Shown here piece by piece: positions 21,712 to 33,187 of a stretch of DNA of 64,000 nt. The stretch spans positions 12,794,720 to 12,858,719 of the forward strand of contig NC_048537.1 in NCBI RefSeq assembly GCF_902806685.2, given 5' to 3'. The notes under the pieces were generated by a model that saw nothing but the letters and a program-made list of their open reading frames with translations, did no database searches and was not told where the DNA came from. Positions within the stretch are counted from its first letter, which is position 1. Each line of letters begins with the position of its first letter. The position numbers and the translations under genes are program-made. Source of the stretch: Maniola hyperantus. Taxonomy: Eukaryota > Arthropoda > Insecta > Lepidoptera > Nymphalidae.

Positions 21712-22862
21712 ATTTTTTTGTCTGAAATGAGATATTAGTATCCACGTGCGGATGACACAAATGTGATAATTTATAGCGACCGGCCACGCGACAGTTGCTA
21801 TTAAAAATTATAATTAGTTATAACCTGCTTATTAAAATAGTCAGAAAACAAACACATATTATATTTACCCGTAATATCGATATGTGTCCAGAATTAGAAT
21901 AGGGATCCAGAAGTTTCACATTCTTTAAAGTAAGATGTACCTAAATTAATATGTAACAACTAGGTATATACCTAAGGATTGAACCAAGCTCTACTTTTTC
22001 CTAAATAATTGTTTTCGAATAATTCTAAACTAATTTATAAGGTTGCCTGCCAGTAGTTTGGTTGGATTTGTGCAAATCTCAATAGACTTCTACGTGTCTA
22101 AAGCCTAGGTCATCCATTATCCAACCCTTTTCTACTAAATTTAAGATAAGCTAAGCTGTCAAAAATAAAATGTCAGTATGAGTGTGTGCGTATGTGTGCG
22201 TTTGTTTGTATTCGCGGAAAATCTGAAATTACTTAGGAATTTTTAAATGTTCTTCAGACCTTCGTCATTAAGATTTTAAGGCATAGTAGTATTATTGTTT
22301 TAGCAGAGTTATAATTATAGTTACTAGCTACATATTTTCAATTGTGGTTTATATGTCAATCGTTAGTTAGAATAAGAAGTTAAAAACTATATTATAATAA
22401 ACAGATTATAAACCTGATTAGTAAAAGTAGGTACATATATTCTATCTGTTTACTTTTAACGACTATAAAAGACGAATAATTTATTTAAATAAAATAGATT
22501 AAAGGCCTTTATCCGTTATAGAGGCATAAAACGAAATTCTTGTAAAATCAAATACCAAGTCGTTAAAATAAAACGGCGCGAATCCGTTAAACGTTTGAAT
22601 TTATTTAGGAACGCCATAAAAATGAATAATTAATAGATTTTATTGGCGTTATATATTGATGGTACGAGCTAGCTGTCAACATATAACATCAAAAAAATGG
22701 TTGTCGTCGAAATATAATTGAAAAATAAAAAAAATATCAAACAAAAAAAAAATATTAAACAGAAAAAACTAGTCAACTTGAAGGTAAACCTGTATTAAAT
22801 ATTTATTGTATGTAGTTAAATTTGTTTTGCCTGCGACTTCGTCCACATGGTAGGTAGGTACA
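21712..22862. other. Gene-free AT-rich sequence
   Basis: No gene. A small Helitron-end relic (GCCTGCGACTTCGTCCACAT, 22829-22848) abuts the LINE. Confidence 0.4.
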
Positions 22863-24835
22863 TATATAATTGGATTCAGTCAATATTTTGAGAGTGTCTT
22901 TGTAAAACCGGCTAGCTCGTACGATGTAACAAGTTCTATAAATATGAACCACAGTGAAACCATTTGTAAAATTACTGTAAGTGAAGATGATGTTTGTAAA
23001 CTGCTGAAAACTTTAAAAACTAATAAGGGAGCGGGTAGTGATGGCATTCCACCTGTTTTTCTAAATAAGTGTGCTATCAAGTTAGCTATACCGCTCTCCA
23101 TAATTTTTAACCTGTCCATTAATGTCTTCAGCAGTTTCCCTGACAAATGGAAAGAAGCACATATAGTACCCATACACAAAAGCGGATCAAAAACCCAAAT
23201 AGAAAATTATCGACCTATATCAATCCTGAACGTGATGAGTAAGTTATTTGAAAAAGTGGTCTACAGACATATACGCCCCATTATAACTAGATCTATTCCA
23301 TATGAACAGCACGGTTTCATGAAGAATCGTTCTACCGTTACAAATTTGGCTGTTTTCACGGATTACGTACTACAGAGCATGGACGACAGATGTCAAGTGG
23401 ATGTGGTCTACACGGACTTCGAAAAAGCATTCGACCGTGTAGATCATGTTATCCTACTTCAAAACTAAGTGTACTTGGCATAAATGGGAGCTTGCTCCGG
23501 TGGTTCACTTCATACATTAAAAACCATATGCAAGCAGTTGTCTTGGGTAGTGCTAGAAGTGACTTCGTGACTATACCCTCAGGAGTACCTCAAGGGTCCA
23601 TTCTAGGCCCCCTTTTATATAACGCCTATATATTTGACATTGGAAGCTGCTTCCACCATGCGCAATACTTAATGTTTGCGGATGACAAAAAAGTTTTCGC
23701 CAAAATACGTTCCATTGAAGATTGTTATAAATTACAAAAAGACCTCAATGCCTTGACAGAATACTACGCAAGGAACAGGATCTCAGTTAATGTTAAAAAG
23801 TGCCACCATATAACTTTGACTCGTAAAATAAATATAATTGAATTTGACTACATAATCAATGGCACAAACTTACCCAGAGTGACTACCGTTAGAGATCTGG
23901 GTATCCAACTTGATACTAAACTTTCAATGGATGTCCATATTGATAAGGTAGTAAATAGAGCTTACAAACAATTGGGTTTCATCAAACGGGTAACCCGTAC
24001 TTTTAGTAATGTGGAATGCATAAAAACACTTTACTTCGCGTATGTCCGGAGTATTCTAGAATATGCGTGTAATATCTGGTCGCCTCAATACATAATATAT
24101 GCCCATAGGCTTGAAACCATACAGAGGCAGTTTCTTAAATACTTAGCTTTTAAAGACTTTAAAAAATTTAATAGTTATGAGGAAGCGTGTACTCACTACG
24201 GTATCGGCTCACTGGAACATAGAAGGGAACAATGTGATATGTTGTTACTGCAAGCAATTTTAACCGGCTCAATCGATTGTCCTAGCTTACTCTCAGCCTT
24301 TTCATTTAATGCTCAACCTTCAAGAACGCGTCACACGCGCCTTCTAAATGTTCCCAAATCTAACTCAAATTATGCGCGAAATTCTATAATTTCACGCTTG
24401 GTACGTACTTATAACAATCAGTTCGCTGAGTTTGACTTATTTTACCTATCAAACAATAAATTTAAAAAGGAATTAAGAAACTATCATCGTAAAACAAAAA
24501 AAAAGTAGCTAACATCTAAATATGCATGCAATCATACACTCCCATTTACACACACACACACATGCACACACGCTCACACATACTCATAAGCACACACTCA
24601 CACACGCATACACACACACATACAATCATACACACACTGTTGTAATTTTATTTTATTTTATTTTATTATTGTATATACCTACATTTATTCTAACTCTATT
24701 CTGTTAAAATAGTTTAATTATAATTTTAAGTAATCTCTTTTGGCCTTCTGTTATACCTAGATTTAAATTTAAATAATTATTATGTATTTACGCTGTTGAT
24801 TACTTTCAAATAAACAAAATAAAAAAAAAAAAAAT
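22863..24835 (+). pseudogene. Jockey/CR1-group LINE, 5'-truncated, one frameshift
   Basis: Coding homology starts in a frame open from 22854: FSQYFESVF, then GAGSDGIPPVFLNK, WKEAHIVPIHKSG, NYRPISILNVMSKLFEKV, HGFMKNRST and YTDFEKAFDRVDH. A stop follows at 23466-23468. The frame shifts by one base at an A-run near 23462 and continues LSVLGINGSLLRW, SGVPQGSILGPLLY, FADDKKVF, VRDLGIQLDTKLSM and the thumb region, to the stop after RNYHRKTKKK at 24508. RT blocks 1 to 7 are all visible, including the FADD catalytic pair. The endonuclease domain is lost by 5' truncation. The 3' region has (CA)n, an AATAAA-like signal and a poly(A) ending near 24835. The single base change is the only lesion seen in the RT, so the insertion is fairly young. 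Exact clade uncertain. Confidence 0.85.
24538..24638 (+). repeat. (CA)n microsatellite in the LINE 3' region
   Basis: Imperfect CA/CACA runs interspersed with CATA, between the LINE stop codon and its poly(A). Confidence 0.85.
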
Positions 24836-25329
24836 AAAAATAATAAATGATTTATAGCATTCAAGGATAATGTAGCTTAATGAAAGATTTTTTTTAATTG
24901 GATGAGTAGCTAATTATCTCCTACATACAAATTACATCTTTGTAATAATGGTGTAGATGAAAATAGCTACATTAAAAAACAGTCTGCCTTCGAGTAATTC
25001 TAATAAATTTATTGAATAGCGAAAGGCAAAAAAAAAACGAATGTGGAATCTCTAGGAATATCCACACCTAATAGTAGTGGTAAAACGCTTCCAAGATATT
25101 TAATACCAAAACATCAATCCAGGAAAACGATTCATCTCCTAACAAAAGTAACTCGAGCATATTATCTGATGGCATGACAACGGAGTCTTGCCTATTTCAC
25201 CCCACCTAGATAACTGTAACAATTGTCGAGATTTGACGAGGTGTCACGGATCGTGGTATTAATTATACAATTTTCATCCTTGGATAAGCTGTTTTTGACC
25301 GTGATTTGGGTATGGAACTTTGGTTCATC
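24836..25329. other. Gene-free AT-rich sequence
   Basis: Nothing recognised. Confidence 0.4.
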
Positions 25330-25512
25330 ATCATTATCACGTCTCACCTAGGACTCTCCCCTAGGAGGACTAGGTGTCTTGTAGAGACTTCCACACGCAA
25401 CGGTCTTGCGCCGCCTGAATCCAGCGGCTACCTGCGACTCATTTGATGTCTTCAGTTCCGTCTAGTTGGGGTTGTCCAACGCGTTGGAGTTGCAACGCTG
25501 CGCTTTCTGATG
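25330..25512 (-). pseudogene. RTE-type LINE 3' end, decayed
   Basis: Minus-strand pieces TPTRW, VAGSRWIQAAQDR and W.SLQDT match the RTE-type C-terminus (compare PTRWADD...VAGSRW). Stops and frame changes throughout. Confidence 0.6.
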
Positions 25513-27110
25513 TTAATTTTTTGTTAGTGTTGTGCCAGGAACCTCAGTTCTGTGAGCCATACTTTGATAAAGCCAGATGATATGCGTAAAGTAGTATGAA
25601 GAAAGAAAGAGAGAGAAGTACATACTTCGTTGATTAAACTACTAATCGTATACTTACTAATTATTTCATAATTAATCAATAAATTTGTCACTAAAGTCAA
25701 ACGTAAGATGATTTCGTTAAAAATAAACATAAATTGAAAATGTTTACAAAGTATATGAATAGATGCCTTGTCTTGGTAGATAACGACCTAATTAATTTTA
25801 TACGCGATTGGCTACGAACAGGGCCCGCTAGGAGGAAACGTCATCATTATCTTAGCTGCTGCTGCCACAACTTACACAGTGAACATCGGTGTATCGTTCA
25901 GCCTTTTGTCCCGTCCCTCTTCAATCGCTAACACATTTACCCACTTACGACTGGGTGAAAACTCGCGAAACGAACGCTATTGTCACAGATCGCTACCGGC
26001 ACAATACCAACACGCTTATCGACTCCACCGCGTCAAATAAGTTCAAAAGCTCGGTTTAGACGTTCGCTATCGTTCCGTCGTTTGTCAGTTTTCACCCGGA
26101 GCGACGATTGTCTATCCGATACAAATAGCCTTTTTGATGTAGCACCGCTTGTTTCCATTTTAATTGACATCGCAAAAGTATCGCACGCCTCGAGGAGGGA
26201 AAATCTTACAATGCGGCGCCACGTATCCGTGAATGAGACTCCGCAACAAATACATTCGACTTTGACTCGTCCTTGTTCAACGAGCGTGTAGCGAGCGACG
26301 TTATTTAGAAGCCTACTTACATAACGTGGCGCGCGTTCGTGTATTAATCTCATTTGTGTAATAAAATCTGTGCCTTAGCCGAGCCGATGGTGAGGAGTGA
26401 TCCGGCCCTGAAATGCGTGCCTCCGCACGATAATCCTGTTAGGTTAAGAAGGTTTCTACATATTACGTGCTTTGCTACGCCTTAAGGATTAAAACGACTC
26501 ATAACTCGATACTTACCGGAGGGCTGCGTATACCTTCTATTGATTTTCCAGCTGCGGATTACGCTACATAAGTAAGTAACGCCTAGACAATATTTAATCA
26601 ACGCGACTATGAATAGAGTTTCATTATTGGGCTGCCCGAGCGAGCAGGGCTTAAGCGATTACCTACGGCAAAGATGCAGCGTAGATTTACTGCGAAGCTC
26701 GCCATGACAAGGTGGTCATCGCAAACCCTGGGATCTCCGCGCCGGACGCCGAAGACAAAGGATGTTTAAATTATTCAGATAGTGGAAAAGCAACTTTGAT
26801 AGCCCCTGCATAAACGCCATTTGTAAATATTTAACTTTGTCCGCCAAATTCGTTTTAAGACGAGTGCTTTGCATGAGAGAAATCTGAGAACGTCTGGGGG
26901 CTAAATCTACCCTGCGGGCAATGGGGGGGGTCTTCCATAAATAATTAATCTGGAGCGATGTGCGTCGGGTGGTTAACTAAATCCTGCGGCGGTTAGGCCG
27001 TCGGGATACCTCAATAATGCTTTGGCGCGCGCAATCACTTATAAATTGGGCGTGAATACAATAAAAGCAAATATTAGCTTTCAAAGAAAATATTTCACAT
27101 ATCCTGTTTG
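25513..27110. other. Largest repeat-poor island in the intron (candidate regulatory region)
   Basis: About 1.6 kb without any repeat family recognised elsewhere in the window, and GC-richer than its surroundings from 25810 to 27060. Two opposing frames of about 100 codons (25980-26291 plus, 26353-26033 minus) overlap each other, lack family resemblance, and are best read as a by-product of lower AT content. Freedom from insertions in such a repeat-dense intron suggests constraint. Function is inferred only. Confidence 0.4.
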
Positions 27111-27118
27111 CCCCTAGT

Positions 27119-27180
27119 TAACCGACTTCTACAAAGGAGGAGGTACTCAATTCGACTGTATGTTTTTTTTAGGTCGGTAT
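27119..27180 (+). repeat. 'CCGACTTC..AAGGAGGAGGT' repeat fragment
   Basis: AACCGACTTCTACAAAGGAG then GTACTCAATTCGACTGTATG, a common lepidopteran interspersed block; a short reversed echo (GAAGTCGGTT) is at 55835. Confidence 0.45.
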
Positions 27181-27204
27181 TTTAAGCATTTTCGCACAGT
27201 TAGA

Positions 27205-27350
27205 GCCGTTGCCCACGGCGACTTTTTGCGACGATAAAACCGTGCGTATCTTCTCGCTCATACGCGGCTATATTATAACCTTTTTGCGGCTGCATCGCGA
27301 CTACATATATCGCTGCAAAAAGTCACTGGGCGGTAGCCCTTAAAACTATG
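27205..27350. mobile_element. MITE-like inverted repeat
   Basis: GTTGCCCACGGCGACTTTTT and the imperfectly complementary AAAAAGTCACTGGGCGGTAG flank about 90 bases. Diverged arms, no coding. Confidence 0.5.
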
Positions 27351-27756
27351 TAGTCGCGGCCGAAGCCTCCCATAAAATGAAAAGTCGGAAACGTCATTGA
27401 ATTCCTCAGGTTAGTACATGGTTAGTACAATACAAGAGTGTATTAAACTCAATAGTAGTTTGAGTAAGCAATACAATATGATTAGATTCAGTAAAAAATT
27501 GTCTATCAGGCCAATGAAATTGCATCAATTTAGCACAAAAAAACTAACGGACGAAATGTGTTCGAAACTTCGAAACAGTTTTATGTCACTTTTTTGAAGT
27601 AAATTAAAATACCAGTTCTTATTATTGGAAGTTTTATACACTTTCCGTGAACAGTTGATGGCTAGGAATTTGATTCATTTAAAGTTTTAGCCTGTCTAAA
27701 TAAATTCTAGAATTTATGAATTAATTTTATTTTTTAAGGTAACAACTCACCTAAAT

Positions 27757-27903
27757 TTCCATCTGATTAACCGATTTTAACACTTGGTACAGAGATGGCT
27801 GGTTTTCCAGTTCCCGTACACGAAACATACTTTTTATGCCGGAAAATCGAAAATTTCCTACGGGATTTATAAAAACCTTTAGCGCGGGTATTATCATTCT
27901 AGT
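27757..27903 (+). repeat. HelA relic
   Basis: AACCGATTTTAACACTTGGT..CAGAGATGG then CCGGAAAATCG and CTACGGGATTTATAAAAACC, ending in a damaged GCGGGTATTATCATT-CTAG. Confidence 0.55.
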
Positions 27904-27907
27904 CAGT

Positions 27908-28133
27908 CCCTCACTACCCATATTATAAATGCGAAAGTGTGTTTGTTTGTTGGTTTGTCCTTCAATCACGTCGCAATGGAGCAACGAATCGACGTGATAT
28001 TTGCATGAGTAAGTTGCATGAGTTAATAACTTGGAGAATAACATAGCCTACTTTTTATCTCGGAAGATCAATGAGTTTCCTACTAGATTTTGAAAAACCT
28101 AAATCCACGCGGTTAAGTCGCGGGTATCATCTA
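27908..28133 (+). mobile_element. HelB Helitron-type repeat
   Basis: TACCCATATTATAAATGCG, GGTTTGTCCTTCAATCACG, end GTCGCGGGTATCATCTA. It inserted directly beside the HelA relic before it. Confidence 0.7.
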
Positions 28134-28229
28134 TTATTTCATATACTAAAAATACCTATATTATTATATTGAGGCGTCGTATTCGCCACTTTGTACGGTT
28201 AATAGTTTACGCTGAGAAGCCCCACGGAC

Positions 28230-28310
28230 GAGCAACAAGCGACGTCTTGCGGCTCTCGGGATCGCGCGTGGATTAGGCCAGCTTTGCCGCAAGACACTGC
28301 CAGATATACC
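28230..28310. repeat. Short inverted repeat
   Basis: GTCTTGCGGC (28242) and GCCGCAAGAC (28287) are exact complements within a GC-rich stretch. Confidence 0.4.
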
Positions 28311-28486
28311 TAGCTGTACACTATTAGCTGCGGTGGCTTTGTTTACTTTGTATTTCCTAATAAGTATAAGATAGTAATAGGTATTTACCTATTTCTAACT
28401 TATTATTAGTTAAGTGTCCTGATCCACCACCTCTTTGAATAATTGGCAACGCAACCATAACCGTACTCAATAATCATCTTAGTAAA

Positions 28487-28908
28487 AACCGGCCAAGTGC
28501 GAGTCAGACTCGCGCACTGAGGGTTTCGTACTACAATCGTATTTTATCGACATTTTTCACGCTAAATCGAAAACTATTATGCCTAAAAATAAATAAAAAT
28601 CTGTTAGAATGTACAAGTAAAGCCCTTTCATATGATACCCCACTTGATATAGTTATCTTACTTTGAAAATTGAAAATACTAATTATTAGTTCATGACCAC
28701 AATTTAACTTTTTTGTGTGATGTAACCACAAATTCAGGGTTTTCAGATTTTTTCCCAAATGTCAGCTATAAGATCTACCTAACTGCCAAATTTCATGATT
28801 CTAGGTCAACGGGAAGTAGGTACCCTGTAGGTTTCTTGACAGACAGACAGACAACAAAGTGATCCTATAAGGGTTCCGTTTTTCCTTTTGAGGTACGGAA
28901 CCCTAAAA
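28487..28908 (+). repeat. F3 family repeat, full length
   Basis: ACCGGCCAAGTGCGAGTCAG at the start; AGGTCAACGGGAAGTAGGTA and ACAGACAGACAGACAAC near the end; finishes TACGGAACCCTAAAAA. The end has GGGTTCCG and CGGAACCC as a hairpin. No ORF. Confidence 0.7.
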
Positions 28909-29060
28909 ATTAACAGTGTTAGCCCCGAACTAAGACCTCGCAGTATCCCATTATTCCCGATAGTTTTATAATGTTAACATCTACTTATTAACATTATTGT
29001 AAAGTTATGTTAAAAATACTGACACCCATTAAAAATCAAATAATTTCGTTTCTTTATCTA

Positions 29061-29275
29061 CTAGCTGATGCCCGCAACTTCGCCCGCGTGGAATAAGGTT
29101 TTTAAAAATCCCGTGGGAACTCTTTGATTTTCCGGGATAAAATTTAGCCTGTGCCACACTCCAGGTCTTTATCTATACCCATGCAAAAAATCACGTCAAT
29201 CCGTTGCACCGTTACGACGAGTTTGAAGGACAAACCAACAAACAAACACACTTTCGCATTTATAATAAGGGTACT
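29061..29275 (-). mobile_element. HelB Helitron-type repeat, full length
   Basis: CTAG at 29061-29064 with CCCGCAACTTCGCCCGCGTG hairpin region, GAAGGACAAACCAACAAAC interior and CGCATTTATAATAAGGGTA start. Confidence 0.75.
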
Positions 29276-29599
29276 GATTTACCTAATTTTATTATTTGTT
29301 GTTCAAATAAGTACAGGATATAACTGAAATTATACACAAGTTTCAGTTTCTAATATGTAGCGTTGGTCATGATGAAGTATTAGGTATAAAACGCACGGTT
29401 ACTGTTGTTTAGCGAAAAACGCCCCCACACATCCTTTGACATTCACAAATGTTATTAGCGCAATCCGCCAACAAGCGGAGGCTTTTAGCAAAAAGTTGCG
29501 TCAACTCCGTAATCGAGCCCTAACTAGATTGCGAGCAAGCTTATGTCTGGATATTGGATTAGAAACAATTTTGTGCAAATAAACTAGTAGGAGTGCCTT

Positions 29600-29675
29600 T
29601 TTAGGGTTCCGTACCTCAAAAGGAAAAACGGAACCCTTATAGGATCACTTTGTTGTCTGTCTGTCTGTCTGTGTG
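29600..29675 (-). repeat. F3 family repeat, 3' end only
   Basis: TTTTTAGGGTTCCGTACCTC, a GGAAAAACGGAACCC hairpin and (TGTC)n. The body is missing, as expected from 5' truncation. Confidence 0.65.
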
Positions 29676-30044
29676 TGCTTACATAAATAGTAGGAATATT
29701 AAACATGAGAAGTAATTTGAGCACTATGTAAAGCAATACAAGACACTTATAATAATGAGACATAATTACACGTAGGTACGTGGTAGAAGGCGTAATTAAG
29801 TACGTAGGAACCTATTTGTTAAGATTAACCTGATGATATAATATATTAGATGTAGGAGACGAGGATAGAAATGTAGGATAAATGCAAAAGGATAAAATGA
29901 TGTAAATATGGAATAATGTGGCAAAACATCGGAAGACAAGACAAGAGCGGATGCCTGTAAATATAATTACAGGTTTGAGATTCCACAACAGCCTATTTTA
30001 CCTTTTCCAAGTTAGCACGTTTACCTAATCGTACTATGCCGTTT

Positions 30045-30097
30045 TTTCTAGATTTCTTTGCTCTTGATGGTGCAATAGCACCAAAGAAATCTAGAAA
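30045..30097. repeat. Bulged perfect inverted repeat abutting an F3 repeat
   Basis: TTTCTAGATTTCTTTG (30045-30060) is exactly complemented at 30082-30097. After an 8-base bulge on the left, GGTGC pairs with GCACC around an AATA loop. The F3 repeat begins at the next bases. Confidence 0.65.
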
Positions 30098-30505
30098 TAA
30101 CCGGCCAAGTGCGAGTCAGACTCGCGCAACGAGAGTTCCGTACTGCAGTCGTATATTTTCGACATATTGCACGATAAATGAAAAACTTTAATGCATAAAA
30201 ATAAATTAAATCAGTTTTAGAATGTATAGGTAAAGCCATTTCATTTGATACCCCACTTGGTATAGTTATCTTACTTTGAAAGTTTAAAATACTAATTAGG
30301 AACTTGTTCAACACATATAATTTTTTTTTGTGATGTAACCACAAATTCACGGTTGTCGGATTTTTCCCCTTACGTGTGCTATAAGACCTACCTACCAAAT
30401 TTAATGATTCTAGGTCAACGGGAAGTACCAACCCTATAGGTTTCTTGACAGACAGACAACAAAGTTATCCTATAAGGGTTCCATTTTTCACGGAACCCTA
30501 AAAAG
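30098..30505 (+). repeat. F3 family repeat
   Basis: AACCGGCCAAGTGCGAGTCA start, TTCACGGAACCCTAAAAAG end; about 410 bases, with TTAGGAACTTGTTC variation in the middle. Confidence 0.7.
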
Positions 30506-30559
30506 TATAACATTAGACCTTGGACCCACATCTTTAGGTATATGCGAGCATTCAGATTT

Positions 30560-30705
30560 CTTGAAAATCTGGTAATAAACTTTTTTCCTGGGATAAAAAG
30601 TACGACATCCCTATGTTCATCTCCAGGATGCATGCTATATCTGCTATTACTTTAGATTAAGAACGCTTCTGTGACTGAGCCATCAAAAGCTGACAAAAAG
30701 ACAAA
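30560..30705 (-). repeat. HelA relic
   Basis: CCTGGGATAAAAAGTACGAC and CTCCAGGATGCATGCTATAT remain; ends are lost. Confidence 0.4.
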
Positions 30706-32247
30706 CAGAAATATCTACAAAAAAAAACTTTTTGCAAAATATTTATGTTATCAAGTCGATGAAGATGAAGAAGAGAAAATAGTGAATTGCATACATAAGA
30801 TAAAAATACAATACAGAGAAGTATAAATAACAGCATGCCAAGGCTTATACATTACCTATTGCTACTAAAAATCTCTTACAACCTTTTGTCAAAGGACTTA
30901 CTTGTAAAGATAGAGAGGATGGGATATGGAAGTATGGATAGAAAATGAGCCAAGTCATGACTCAGCTATAATAATAAAAAATATATAGCCAATCAGCAGC
31001 CAAATAGACTTCGTATGCTTAGGAAATATCCATCAAAATTAACATATTTACGAATTCATCCCAAAATCGAGTATTATTAACATAAAAAATCTATATTGAG
31101 TAACTAGTGAATAAATATCAAAATGCCACCCATCTGAATGGATTAGCATTTACTAGTGGCGTAACATTTCGTAATTAAGTAGGTAGATAAACGTGGAAAA
31201 CGCACAAAAATTAGTGGAAAATCACTAATACCGCAAAATTCTCAATCGATAGTGGTTGAAATGGCAACCAAATAATCTGTATGCACTTAATGAACGCATT
31301 TGAAAAGTTAAAAGCCCGCTGTTAGGCCGTGGCCACGCACGCGACTAATTACCGCGGTAATGCCGCGCAGTGTAGACGCGGACTTAGCGGCATTATCGCC
31401 TAAATTGTCGTAATGTTTAGTTGCGAGTGGACACAGAGTTGTTTAACCACTAGAGTTCACTTGACGATCACAGACACTTTAAAAATAAACTGATAAAGAA
31501 GTGAAACTTCACAAAGATCCATATGAAAGATAAGAATAGTACAGATATAGTATTTATGGATATTTATGTCGGTATAGGGTTAAAGATGATCCCCAAAATA
31601 ACTTCAACCTGACTGGTGACATCGGGACCAGTCGTGCTTTCTGTCATCTACAATATTCTAGATGACAGAATTTTTTATTAATAATATCGATATCTTTATC
31701 ACATGAACTCTTACGGTGATGTTATAAGATTAAAAGAGATAGATAAATGTTTACTTTAGAATGTTTAGTTCTAAGCTTACGTCTTTGTTAGGGAGGGCCC
31801 TTTTGGATGTTCGTATGAGGTTTGTGCCTCTAGCAATATGATATCTCTGTGCAAGCGGAGGTCATTAGTGATTTGGGGATACAAATTTGAATGTATACTT
31901 TGATCTCAATATGAACTATTCTGCCGTTCGATAAATGCAAAATTAGGTGCCATTGGCAATACTGTTTAAACCTCGTTATAATTTTAATGTTTCCAACTTT
32001 GAATTACATTAAAACAAAAGGTCAAGCTCGCGGATCTATACGGCTCTAGAAATTAATTTATTTATTTTGTAAAGATAAGTTCTTTGTACAAAACTATTTT
32101 TTTTTATTATTTACTAAAGATTTTGGTTTTTATTAGTTAATAAAAGAGTCTGTTTATTATTATGTAATACATTAATATCTACTAATTGAAATTGACAAAA
32201 TAGTAATTAGTAAGGCTTTCCACTTTTTACTGCAGAAAGTAGTTAGT
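30706..32247. other. Gene-free sequence with two small inverted repeats
   Basis: 31324-31436 looks like a diverged MITE (GGCCGTGGCCACGCACGCGA against a TAGTTGCGAGTGGACAC end, with inner CGGTAATGCCGC / GCGGCATTATCG). 31639-31650 and 31659-31670 form a perfect 12-base hairpin (TTCTGTCATCTA). The remainder is AT-rich and unassigned. Confidence 0.4.
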
Positions 32248-32320
32248 GTACGCGACAGGTTGAAATGGCGGTGCGGTGGGTATGCCACTCACACCCGCAC
32301 AGCCCCCGCAATTTCTCAGC
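32248..32320. mobile_element. MITE P2, single arm
   Basis: GTACGCGACAGGTTGAAATG and ACCCGCACAGCCCCCGC match one arm and the core of P2. Confidence 0.5.
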
Positions 32321-32499
32321 CACAGCACTGTCTCGGCCGAGTGACATTTTACTGTCTCGCTTCACTACTCGGTAGGTGTAATCGTACCATTATTACAAGT
32401 GTCATTAGGCAGGTAGGTATATAAAAATTTGATAATACACCACAGCATAATTAAACGCAGATATAGAAAGCCATATTTAATTAGAGCGAATCCCAAATA

Positions 32500-32949
32500 A
32501 TCAGGAACTCATACACATAGAGGATTAGATTAGCGAACAGGCAAATTGCGTGCAAATGTGAGCCGAGCTTTCAAACGCATGTATTTAGACGACGCGGCGC
32601 GGCGCAGACAGACCCGATTTGGTAATTAATTTTACCGCGCGAAGTGCTCTAAATGCACTAGAAACTATAATCCCCATTAAAATGGGAATAGGCGACTATT
32701 CACTTTACCATCAAATATAATTTCAGCTTCTAAACACAGAAAATTATTATGAATTTTGCCGAATCCAAAACGCGCCGCGCAAATGTACCTACACTCGTAT
32801 CATTTAATATCCGCTACACTGCTATAATATGTACATCTTTTCAATAGCACCTATTTGTCTATAGTAGAACCAAAATGGCAAACAATTTTCTATTCCGTAC
32901 GGCTGTTTACGGCGGTTTACGGCTGCAATGCCAAGAATTTTATATCAAA
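32500..32949. other. Repeat-poor island (candidate regulatory sequence)
   Basis: Non-repetitive by comparison with the rest of the window. Carries TTTGGTAATTAATTTTACC and other TAAT-core homeodomain-type sites, and GC-rich GGCGCGGCGC. No coding frame. Function inferred only. Confidence 0.3.
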
Positions 32950-33187
32950 CTAGCTTATGCCCGTGACTTCGTCCGCATGTACTACTATATACCTTTCAAC
33001 CCCCTATTTTACCACCTTAGGAATTGAATTATCAATAATTTTTTCATAGCAGATGTCTATGTCTTAACAGCTAACATTTTTAGTATGTCAGCATGCCTAA
33101 CAGTCTGATCTGTCCAATAGTTTGAGCTGTGCGTTGATAGATCAGTCACTCAGTCAGTCGCGTTTTCCTTTTATATACCTATTTAGA
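32950..33187 (-). mobile_element. HelC Helitron-type repeat, full length
   Basis: CTAG at 32950-32953, CCGTGACTTCGTCCGCATG hairpin region, AGCTGTGCGTTGATAGATCA and terminal GA at 33186-33187. Confidence 0.75.

Noticed and set aside
22880..23179. 99-codon minus frame
   Set aside because: Antisense shadow of the LINE reverse transcriptase.
25980..26353. Overlapping frames of 103 and 106 codons on opposite strands
   Set aside because: No family resemblance and no splice context; both arise in a GC-richer stretch where stops are rarer.
26033..26353. Additional dve exon
   Set aside because: No similarity to SATB/Dve domains and no phase-compatible splice sites.
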